From: Candidatus Omnitrophota bacterium
GTDB lineage: Bacteria; Omnitrophota; Gorgyraeia; Gygaellales; Profunditerraquicolaceae
Assembly: GCA_030691585.1 (NCBI GenBank)
Contig: JAUYEC010000024.1
Coordinates: 1 to 11,705 of the forward strand
DNA: 11,705 bases
Reading direction: 5' to 3'
The translations under genes and the position numbers were made by a program. Below are positions 1-5,723 of the stretch, in pieces. The notes below the pieces were generated by a model. That model made no database searches, was not told the DNA's origin, and saw only the letters and a program-made list of their open reading frames with translations. Numbering within the stretch: the first letter of the stretch is position 1; every line of letters begins with the position of its first letter.

Positions 1-1
1 A

Positions 2-373
2 TTGGGCGACCACGCGCTTGTGTCCAGGTTATTTAATGAAATAGCGCCGCGATTTTCTGGGATTTCAGGCGGCTATACCAGGATCATAAACCTGGGGCGC
101 AGGCGCGGCGACGACGCTTCAGTCGTGATCTTTGAATTGACTAAGATCAAGGCCAAGAAGTCCACGGCGGAAAAGAAACATAAGAAAGAAGAAAAAGTCA
201 AACCGGTTGAAGAACAGCCAGCCGCAACGGGTGGCGAAAGCTTGCCCCCTGAAGAAAAGAAACGCGAGATCGAGGTCGCAGTCAAGGAAAAACCCCCGGT
301 CATAAAAAAACCTTCTAAGAAATTTTTAGGCGGTATAAGGAATATCTTTAAAAAAGAAAGAGATTCTTTGTAA
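2..373 (+). CDS. rplQ: Ribosomal protein L17, 3' portion, with long C-terminal extension
   Basis: The gene is cut by the window start, so the first codon (ttg) is an internal Leu. The visible protein is 123 residues. Residues 1-47 match the C-terminal half of bacterial L17: LFNEIAPRF, then SGGYTRIINLGRRRGDDAS, then a short hydrophobic strand (VVIFEL). L17 is a large-subunit protein near the peptide exit tunnel and is normally the last gene of the S13-S11-S4-rpoA-L17 operon. Ordinary L17 ends shortly after this strand. Here about 75 more residues follow, rich in Lys, Glu and Pro, with no recognisable fold. The last 17 or so (KKFLGGIRNIFKKERDSL) are basic with spaced hydrophobic residues and could form a short amphipathic helix. 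The identity of the core is near certain. The function of the tail is unknown. The aminotransferase gene begins 21 bp after the stop. Confidence 0.93.
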   Translation: MGDHALVSRLFNEIAPRFSGISGGYTRIINLGRRRGDDASVVIFELTKIKAKKSTAEKKHKKEEKVKPVEEQPAATGGESLPPEEKKREIEVAVKEKPPVIKKPSKKFLGGIRNIFKKERDSL

Positions 374-394
374 TATACCTTAAATCCAGGTGCT

Positions 395-1570
395 ATGCGC
401 ATTGACACGAGGCTTGCCGAGCGTCTAAAAAAAGTAAGCCCATCGCTTACCCTTGCTATAACATCAAAGGCGAATCAATTAAAATCCGAGGGCAAGGATA
501 TTGTCAATTTTGCCGCCGGCGAGCCGGATTTTGATACGCCGGAACCCGTTAAAACCGCCGCCATAGAAGCGATCAGGGCGGGTTTTACCAAATATACCCC
601 CACAACAGGCACGCTCGAGCTAAAGAAGCTCATCTGCGCGAAATTCGCAAAAGACAACTCCCTCAATTACACTCCCGAACAAATAGTTGTTTCCTGTGGC
701 GCCAAACACAGCATTTTTAACGCCGTCTTTTCACTCTTAAACCGCGGTGAAGAAGCCCTGATACCGTCTCCATACTGGGTCAGCTATCCTGAAATGGTGC
801 GCCTGGCCGAAGGTGTGCCAAGGCTGATTCCGGCCAGCGCGGACAACAATTTTAAAGTCACGGCTAAGGAACTTGATAAATACAGCGGGCCAAAGACGAA
901 GATCCTTTTATTAAACAGCCCGTCTAACCCCACCGGATGCGTTTATGAATTAAGCGAACTCAAAGAAATTGCCGGCCTCTGTGTCCAAAAAAAGATATTT
1001 GTTATCAGCGACGAGATATACGAAAAAGTCATCTATGACGGCCTCAAGCAGGTTTCTATCGCGTCACTGAACAGCGAAATCAACGAACTTACGATCACGG
1101 TTAACGGCCTGTCTAAGAGTTATTCTATGACCGGATGGCGTATCGGCTACCTGGGAGGCCCGGTTGACGTTATAGGGGCTATATCCAAACTACAGGATCA
1201 TACCACTTCAAACCCCAATTCTATTGCCCAGAAGGCGGCAGTGGCGGCACTGGCTATGCCCGATGATACCATTAAAGCGATGGCATGTGAGTTTGCCAAA
1301 AGAAGGGACTATTGCGTTGCGCGAATTAGTAAAATGCCTAAAATAACCTGCCGGGTACCCAAAGGAGCTTTTTATATATTTTGCGACATCTCACAGACAG
1401 GCCTTGATTCCATGGCTGTCTCCGACCGCCTGCTCGAAGAGGCACTAGTCAGCCTGATACCGGGGAAAGGCTTTGGCAGCGACGAGCATATACGTATAAG
1501 TTTTGCCACTTCTATGCAGCAGCTTGAAAGGGGCATGGACCGATTAGAAGATTGGTTGAAAAAATTGTAA
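395..1570 (+). CDS. aspC: Pyridoxal-phosphate aspartate aminotransferase (class I, subgroup Ib type)
   Basis: The product has 391 residues, the usual length for the family. It transfers the amino group between aspartate and 2-oxoglutarate, giving oxaloacetate and glutamate, in the cytoplasm. Visible motifs in order are GEPDFDTP (42-49), YTPTTGTLELK (67-77) for substrate and cofactor contacts, NSPSNPTG (174-181), SDEIYEKVIYDG (205-216) with the Asp and Tyr that contact the PLP ring, and SKSYSMTGWRIGY (240-252), where Lys241 should form the Schiff base. Arg367 in HIRISF is the carboxylate-binding arginine. ATG at 395 has a GGTG element 389-392. Related enzymes of this subgroup also act on prephenate or other amino acids, so the exact donor is not fixed by sequence. 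Its place ahead of a TCA-type gene run fits a role feeding oxaloacetate and 2-oxoglutarate. Confidence 0.9.
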   Translation: MRIDTRLAERLKKVSPSLTLAITSKANQLKSEGKDIVNFAAGEPDFDTPEPVKTAAIEAIRAGFTKYTPTTGTLELKKLICAKFAKDNSLNYTPEQIVVSCGAKHSIFNAVFSLLNRGEEALIPSPYWVSYPEMVRLAEGVPRLIPASADNNFKVTAKELDKYSGPKTKILLLNSPSNPTGCVYELSELKEIAGLCVQKKIFVISDEIYEKVIYDGLKQVSIASLNSEINELTITVNGLSKSYSMTGWRIGYLGGPVDVIGAISKLQDHTTSNPNSIAQKAAVAALAMPDDTIKAMACEFAKRRDYCVARISKMPKITCRVPKGAFYIFCDISQTGLDSMAVSDRLLEEALVSLIPGKGFGSDEHIRISFATSMQQLERGMDRLEDWLKKL

Positions 1571-1597
1571 AAATAAGATAGAATATAGCAGAAGAAA

Positions 1598-1650
1598 TTG
1601 TAGGGACGGGTTTCCTGCCTGCCGGCAGGCGGGTAAACCCGCCCCTACAA
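1598..1650. repeat. Long imperfect palindrome, family 1 copy A
   Basis: The left arm starts TTGTAGGGACGGGTTT and the right arm ends AAACCCGCCCCTACAA. The arms pair along almost their full 26-27 bases, with one A/C mismatch, one G/T wobble and one unpaired A. The centre is a perfect 14-base palindrome, GCCTGCCGGCAGGC (1617-1630). The outer arms match the second copy at 4002-4032 apart from single-base changes, while the centres differ. No open reading frame or long T tract is attached. It ends 16 bp before the hydro-lyase large-subunit start. It looks like a dispersed REP/MITE-like element, and an RNA hairpin would form in the leader. Confidence 0.85.
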
Positions 1651-1666
1651 TAATTGCGCATTATCT

Positions 1667-2920
1667 ATGGGGCAGACGATAGCGGAAAAAATATTGAGCG
1701 AGCACTCCGGAAAAGACCTTCGCGCCGGGGATTTTGCCGTCTGTTCGGTTGATTTTGCCTTTGGCCAGGACGGCACTTCAGCCATCATAATTGAGAGGAT
1801 CAAGCAACTTGGGGTAAAAAAACTAAAGACGGATTTCTGCATGGTCATCGACCATAGCGCGCCGTCGCCCAGTGAAGGCGTCTCAAAAGTCCATAAAAAG
1901 ATGCGTGAATTCGCCGCGCTGTTCGACACGCGCCTGTTTGACGTTGGCTGCGGCGTCTGCCATCAGGTGATCCCCGAATCCGGCAGGATCCTGCCCGGCA
2001 GCCTTGTGCTGGGAGCTGATTCACACACCTGCACTTACGGGGCACTGGGGGCGTTTTCTACCGGTGTCGGCTCAACTGACTTGGCCATTGCCCTGGCCAC
2101 GGGGAAAAACTGGTTCAAAGTGCCCGAGACCATCAAAATTATCGTAAAGGGCCTCATACCTAAAGGCGTATACGCCAAAGATATTATCCTCTACATCATA
2201 AAAAAAACAGGCGCTGACGGAGCCACCTATAAAGCGATTGAATTTTGCGGCCCGGTTATAGACAAGCTGGATATGGACGGACGCTTTACGATGAGCAATA
2301 TGACCGTGGAAATGGGTGCTAAGGCCGGTTTTATGCCGGTAGATGCTAAGACTATCCGATTTCTCAGGGATAGATCCGTTGCTAAACATAAGATCAAACC
2401 CGTATCCGCCGATAAAGATGCGATATATCAGGAAACCGTGGAATTTGATATCTCAAAAATAGTCCCTCAAGTGGCACAGCCGCATACTGTAGATAATGTC
2501 TGCGATGTTACGGCGCTAAAGAATAAATCAGTTGATGAAGCGTTCTTAGGCACCTGCACCAACGGCAGGTTAGAAGACCTTAAGGTAGCGGCCCGGATAT
2601 TAAAATCTAAAAAAATAGCCAAGGGGATGAAATTTATCGTCGCACCCAGCTCGCGGGCAATATATCTTGACGCGCTTAAACTGGGCTTAATAGATACATT
2701 AGTCCGCTCCGGAGCGGTTGTTGTTTCACCCGGCTGCGGCCCATGCGTGGGTACGCATAACGGCGTGCCGGCCGACGGCGAAGTAGTTATATCAACAGCT
2801 AACAGGAACTTTAAAGGCAGGATGGGCAACCCGAACGCGTATATTTATTTGGCATCGCCTGCGACAGTAACGGCAACGGCAATCACGGGCAGGATTACCG
2901 ATCCGCGGCGGTTTCTTTAA
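1667..2920 (+). CDS. leuC: LeuC/homoaconitase/aconitase-family hydro-lyase, large (4Fe-4S) subunit
   Basis: The product has 417 residues, typical of the two-subunit 3-isopropylmalate dehydratase/homoaconitase large chain. It isomerises a 2-hydroxy or 3-hydroxy tricarboxylate through dehydration and rehydration on a 4Fe-4S cluster. Visible family motifs are VIDHSAPSPSEGVSKVHKKM (60-79), GADSHTCTYGALGAFSTGVG (116-135), LGTCTNGRLEDL (294-305) and SPGCGPCVGTHNG (354-366). The likely cluster ligands are Cys297, Cys357 and Cys360. Residues NRNFKGRMG (379-387) complete the active-site set. The family N-terminus (GQTIAEKILSEHSG) begins right at ATG 1667, supporting that start despite a weak ribosome site. 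The partner subunit lies at 4047, separated by pilT. The symbol reflects family membership only. The neighbours (isocitrate and malate dehydrogenases, no leuA or leuB) suggest aconitase activity, which is an inference. Confidence 0.88.
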   Translation: MGQTIAEKILSEHSGKDLRAGDFAVCSVDFAFGQDGTSAIIIERIKQLGVKKLKTDFCMVIDHSAPSPSEGVSKVHKKMREFAALFDTRLFDVGCGVCHQVIPESGRILPGSLVLGADSHTCTYGALGAFSTGVGSTDLAIALATGKNWFKVPETIKIIVKGLIPKGVYAKDIILYIIKKTGADGATYKAIEFCGPVIDKLDMDGRFTMSNMTVEMGAKAGFMPVDAKTIRFLRDRSVAKHKIKPVSADKDAIYQETVEFDISKIVPQVAQPHTVDNVCDVTALKNKSVDEAFLGTCTNGRLEDLKVAARILKSKKIAKGMKFIVAPSSRAIYLDALKLGLIDTLVRSGAVVVSPGCGPCVGTHNGVPADGEVVISTANRNFKGRMGNPNAYIYLASPATVTATAITGRITDPRRFL

Positions 2921-2928
2921 ATAACCCT

Positions 2929-2933
2929 GGAGG
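2929..2933 (+). promoter_or_regulatory. Strong ribosome binding site of pilT
   Basis: A GGAGG sequence lies 6 bases upstream of ATG 2940. It is one of the two best Shine-Dalgarno matches in the window and sets the pilT start. Most neighbouring genes have weak sites, so pilT may be translated more strongly or independently of them. Confidence 0.8.
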
Positions 2934-2939
2934 TTTATC

Positions 2940-3986
2940 ATGGAAATAAAAGGATTGCTTGAGCTCTGCATCGCAAAAGGCGCGTCGGATTTGCATGTTA
3001 CCGAGGGCGAGCCGCCGATCCTGCGTATTGACGGTACGCTGCACCGCACTGAGATGCCGAAACTTTCCCGGCAGGAGCTTAAAACGATGATCTACGGTAT
3101 CCTTACCGCCACACAGAAAGATATGTTTGAGCGCAACCTGGAGCTGGATTTTTCCCTGGCGCTTCCGGGTATGGACCGTTTTCGCGTGAATATCCATATA
3201 CAAAAAGGTTCGGTTGAGGCGGCTTTCCGGCGCGTTCCACTGGTCATACCAAGCATGGATACATTGGGCCTGCCAAAGATGATCCCCGAACTGGCTCGCA
3301 AGCCCAACGGCCTGGTCCTGATCACCGGCCCCACCGGCATGGGCAAGACTACGACCCTGGCGACAATGATCGACCTGATCAACCACGAAAGGGAATGCCT
3401 TGTCATGTGCATTGAAGACCCTATTGAGTTCATTTATTCTAACAATAAGAGTATCATTAAACAAAGAGAAGTCTATTCGGATACGCACTCTTTTGCCGAG
3501 GCCCTGCGCCATGCCCTGCGCCAGGACCCCAACGTCATCGTCGTCGGCGAAATGCGCGACTTAGAGACAATCTCCACGGCGCTGACCGCCGCGGAAACCG
3601 GACACTTGGTGCTGGCGACCCTGCATACGCCGGACGCCCCGCAGACAATAGAAAGGATCATTGACGTCTTTCCTCCGCATCAACAGCAGCAGGTAAAACT
3701 CCAGCTGGCCGATTGCCTTCAGGGGGTTGTTTCACAGTTATTACTGCCGCACGCCTCCGGGAAAGGAAGAGTGCTGGCATGCGAAATAATGGTTGCTACT
3801 GCCGGCATCAGGAACCTCATCCGCGAAGAAGAAGTAGAGCAGATCTCTACCTTAATGCAGACAGGCACGCAATACGGCATGAGGACTATGGATAAATCTC
3901 TTAAGGAATTGGCGCAGAACGGTTCCATTACCATTGAAACAGCCATGTCCAAAGTTAAAAACCCAGAGGAATTTAAACAAATGTAA
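2940..3986 (+). CDS. pilT: Type IV pilus retraction ATPase PilT
   Basis: The product has 348 residues, normal for PilT. It is a cytoplasmic hexameric ATPase that depolymerises type IV pili, driving twitching motility and DNA uptake. Residues 1-100 form the PAS-like N-terminal domain (ASDLHVTEGEPPILRIDG). The ATPase core follows: Walker A GPTGMGKT (130-137), Asp box around CIEDPIEF (157-164), Walker B VIVVGEMRD (199-207) and His box HLVLATLHT (222-230). The C-terminal AGIRNLIRE (288-296) is the PilT hallmark that separates it from PilB and GspE. Met134 replaces the usual Ser in the P-loop, a position that tolerates change. No other pilus gene is visible here. The gene sits between the two subunits of one metabolic enzyme, which is odd and suggests insertion or rearrangement. 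A palindromic repeat lies in the gap after it. Confidence 0.95.
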   Translation: MEIKGLLELCIAKGASDLHVTEGEPPILRIDGTLHRTEMPKLSRQELKTMIYGILTATQKDMFERNLELDFSLALPGMDRFRVNIHIQKGSVEAAFRRVPLVIPSMDTLGLPKMIPELARKPNGLVLITGPTGMGKTTTLATMIDLINHERECLVMCIEDPIEFIYSNNKSIIKQREVYSDTHSFAEALRHALRQDPNVIVVGEMRDLETISTALTAAETGHLVLATLHTPDAPQTIERIIDVFPPHQQQQVKLQLADCLQGVVSQLLLPHASGKGRVLACEIMVATAGIRNLIREEEVEQISTLMQTGTQYGMRTMDKSLKELAQNGSITIETAMSKVKNPEEFKQM

Positions 3987-4001
3987 CCGTTAACAAGATT
4001 T

Positions 4002-4032
4002 TGTAGGGACAGGTTTTAAACCTGTCCCTACA
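4002..4032. repeat. Perfect palindrome, family 1 copy B
   Basis: The arms TGTAGGGACAGGTTT and AAACCTGTCCCTACA are exact reverse complements, 15 bases each, around a single T at 4017. In RNA the central TTTTAAA would form the loop on a 12-base stem. It shares its outer arms with the element at 1598-1650 but lacks that copy's GC-rich centre. It ends 14 bp before the hydro-lyase small-subunit ATG, and its last bases run into the weak AGGA ribosome site (4032-4035). Seven T residues (4037-4043) follow after a four-base gap, so partial transcription termination is possible, though not a textbook arrangement. Confidence 0.9.
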
Positions 4033-4046
4033 GGAATTTTTTTCCG

Positions 4047-4547
4047 ATGAAAATAAAGGGCAAAGCCATAAAATTAGGCGATAATATAAATACGGATTTT
4101 ATCATCTCCGGCCGCTATAAGTTTTCCATCACCGATATGAAGGTTCTGGCAACTCATATTATGGAAGACATAGACCCGGAATTCCCCAAAAAGATAGTCC
4201 CGGGCAGCTCCATAATCGTGGCGGGAAATAATTTCGGAATGGGATCGTCCAGGGAGCAGGCGCCCCTGGTAATAAAAGAAGCGGGGATAACCGCGGTATT
4301 ATCCAAAAAGTTCGCGCGCATATTCTACCGCAACAGTTTTAATATCGGCCTGCCTTTATTGGAAGTGGATACGGACAAGATCGACGAATCCGACGAGTTG
4401 GAGATCGACCTGGACACCGGCGTCGTAACCAACATCACAAAAGATACAAAATTGGCCACCGGAAGCGTGCCTAAATTCATGCAGGAATTATTGCGCGTTG
4501 GCGGCGTGGTCAACTATTATTTAAAACACGGAGAATTAAAAATATAA
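4047..4547 (+). CDS. leuD: LeuD/homoaconitase/aconitase-family hydro-lyase, small subunit
   Basis: The product has 166 residues, the size of archaeal-type LeuD/homoaconitase small chains. It is the swivelling domain that closes over the Fe-S active site of the large subunit (1667-2920). Motifs are KLGDNINTDFIISGRY (9-24), then NNFGMGSSREQAP (61-73), with Ser67, Ser68 and Arg69 expected to bind substrate carboxylates, and ARIFYRNSFNIGLPLLE (90-106). The loop after GRY sets substrate choice in this family: known isopropylmalate enzymes tend to read YLVY and methanogen homoaconitases YLRT. Here it reads YKFSI (24-28), matching neither. NFGMG replaces the common NFGCG. Context with isocitrate dehydrogenase, 2 bp downstream, favours citrate/isocitrate. 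The substrate assignment is inference. The ribosome site is weak and abuts a palindrome. Confidence 0.88.
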   Translation: MKIKGKAIKLGDNINTDFIISGRYKFSITDMKVLATHIMEDIDPEFPKKIVPGSSIIVAGNNFGMGSSREQAPLVIKEAGITAVLSKKFARIFYRNSFNIGLPLLEVDTDKIDESDELEIDLDTGVVTNITKDTKLATGSVPKFMQELLRVGGVVNYYLKHGELKI

Positions 4548-4549
4548 TC

Positions 4550-5629
4550 ATGGCGCGCAAGGTTACCCTTATACCCGGAGACGGGATCGGACCGGAAGTG
4601 ACCAATGCCGCGGTCCGCTGCATTGAGGCCACCGGTGTAAAAATAGAATGGGAAGAAGTGATCGCCGGGCAACTCGCCTTGGAGCAAACAGGCGAATTAC
4701 TGCCGGTAAAGGCCTTAGAATCCATCAGGCGCAATAAGGTCGCCTTAAAAGGCCCGATAGTAACACCTGTGGGTACGGGCTTTCGCTCGGTCAACGTGGC
4801 CATCAGGCAGGCGCTTGATCTTTTTGCCTGCGTGCGCCCCGCCAAAACCTACCCCGGCACGCGCAGCCGTTACACCGGCATTGACCTGGTAATATTCCGC
4901 GAAAACACCGAAGATCTCTACGCCGGAATTGAGTTTGAAAAAGGCGCGCCTGAGACAAAAAAATTGATCTCTGAAATTGAGGCCTATTCCAAAAAACAGA
5001 TCCGGCCGGATTCAGGTATCAGCATCAAACCGATCTCTGAATCTGCCACGCGCAGGATCGCCGAGTTTGCTTTTGAATACGCGATCAAGAATAATCGTAA
5101 AAAGATCACCGCCGTGCATAAGGCCAACATCATGAAATTCACCGACGGGCTGTTTCTTGCGGTCTGCCGTGACGTCGCAAAAAAATATGCCGGAAAGATA
5201 GCTTTTGAAGACGCGATCGTGGATAATATGAGCATGCAGCTGGTACTCAAACCGCATAATTTTGATTGCCTTTTACTGCCTAATCTCTACGGTGATATCC
5301 TCTCTGACCTCTGTGCCGGCCTGGTCGGGGGACTGGGTATGGCACCCGGAGCCAATATCGGAGACGATACGGCCGTTTTTGAAGCGGTGCACGGGTCCGC
5401 GCCGAAATATAAGGGGATGAATAAAGTAAATCCGGTTGCCATGATCCTCTCCGGGGCATTGATGCTCAAATATATCGGGGAAGTTAAAGCCGGGCTTGCT
5501 CTTGAAGAGGCGGTCAGGGATGTACTTACCGAGGGCAAACATGTTACCTACGATCTATTGGCCACACCGAATGATCCAGCCGCCGCAGGCACCAAAGAAA
5601 TGGCGGATGCTATTATTGAGAAGTTATAG
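4550..5629 (+). CDS. icd: Isocitrate dehydrogenase (short, decarboxylating, homodimer type)
   Basis: The product has 359 residues and belongs to the isocitrate/isopropylmalate dehydrogenase family. It oxidises isocitrate to 2-oxoglutarate and CO2. The substrate signature is isocitrate-like: Ser80, Asn82 and Arg86 in FRSVNVAIRQ, plus Arg96 and Arg117 (FRENTEDLYAGIE). Isopropylmalate dehydrogenases lack the Ser-x-Asn element. Catalytic Tyr124 and Lys191 (HKANIMK) are present. Metal ligands are Asp225, Asp249 and Asp253 (NLYGDILSD). In the cofactor pocket, Lys286-Tyr287 in HGSAPKY correspond to the NADP-selecting Lys344-Tyr345 of E. coli Icd, and Tyr334 corresponds to Tyr391. The Arg395 position is Ala338. 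Cofactor choice is therefore uncertain. The start is 2 bp after the small hydro-lyase subunit, implying coupled translation of aconitase-like and isocitrate dehydrogenase steps. Confidence 0.9.
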   Translation: MARKVTLIPGDGIGPEVTNAAVRCIEATGVKIEWEEVIAGQLALEQTGELLPVKALESIRRNKVALKGPIVTPVGTGFRSVNVAIRQALDLFACVRPAKTYPGTRSRYTGIDLVIFRENTEDLYAGIEFEKGAPETKKLISEIEAYSKKQIRPDSGISIKPISESATRRIAEFAFEYAIKNNRKKITAVHKANIMKFTDGLFLAVCRDVAKKYAGKIAFEDAIVDNMSMQLVLKPHNFDCLLLPNLYGDILSDLCAGLVGGLGMAPGANIGDDTAVFEAVHGSAPKYKGMNKVNPVAMILSGALMLKYIGEVKAGLALEEAVRDVLTEGKHVTYDLLATPNDPAAAGTKEMADAIIEKL

Positions 5630-5636
5630 ATAATTG

Positions 5637-5707
5637 GTCGTTCGTCTTTCGTCGTCCGTATTTCGTTAAACATATTACGGACGACGGTATACGGACGACG
5701 GACGACA
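5637..5707. repeat. GTC/GAC-rich inverted repeat with a duplicated 12-base unit (family 2)
   Basis: GTCGTCCGTA at 5651-5660 can pair exactly with TACGGACGAC at either 5676-5685 or 5690-5699. Those right-hand sites belong to two direct repeats of TACGGACGACGG (5676-5687 and 5690-5701) spaced 14 bases apart. The left side (5637-5650) is a degenerate version of the same GTCG/TCGTC motif. The structure fills the gap between icd and mdh, ending about 20 bp before the mdh ATG. It shares no sequence with the palindromes at 1598 and 4002. It appears to be a second dispersed intergenic repeat type. Its role is unknown. Confidence 0.75.
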
Positions 5708-5723
5708 AAATCTAATACTATAC

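Noticed and set aside
2895..3512. 205-residue minus-strand open frame opposite pilT
   Set aside because: It has no family motifs and lies opposite strongly conserved PilT motifs; it is a shadow of that gene.
4002..4043. Classical rho-independent terminator after pilT
   Set aside because: The T run is separated from the stem by GGAA, the hairpin is a member of a repeat family, and it sits inside a co-oriented gene run; termination is possible but not supported enough to annotate.
4550..5629. Reading the dehydrogenase as 3-isopropylmalate dehydrogenase (LeuB) next to leuCD
   Set aside because: The substrate region has Ser-x-Asn-x-x-x-Arg (FRSVNVAIRQ) and the KY pair of isocitrate dehydrogenases, not the LeuB pattern.
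5676..5703. CRISPR-like direct repeats TACGGACGACGG
   Set aside because: Only two units with a two-base spacer; far too short for an array.
5708..5723. Promoter -10 element (TAATACTATAC) just before mdh
   Set aside because: It lies immediately against the start codon with no convincing -35 partner, and the stretch is AT-rich by nature.
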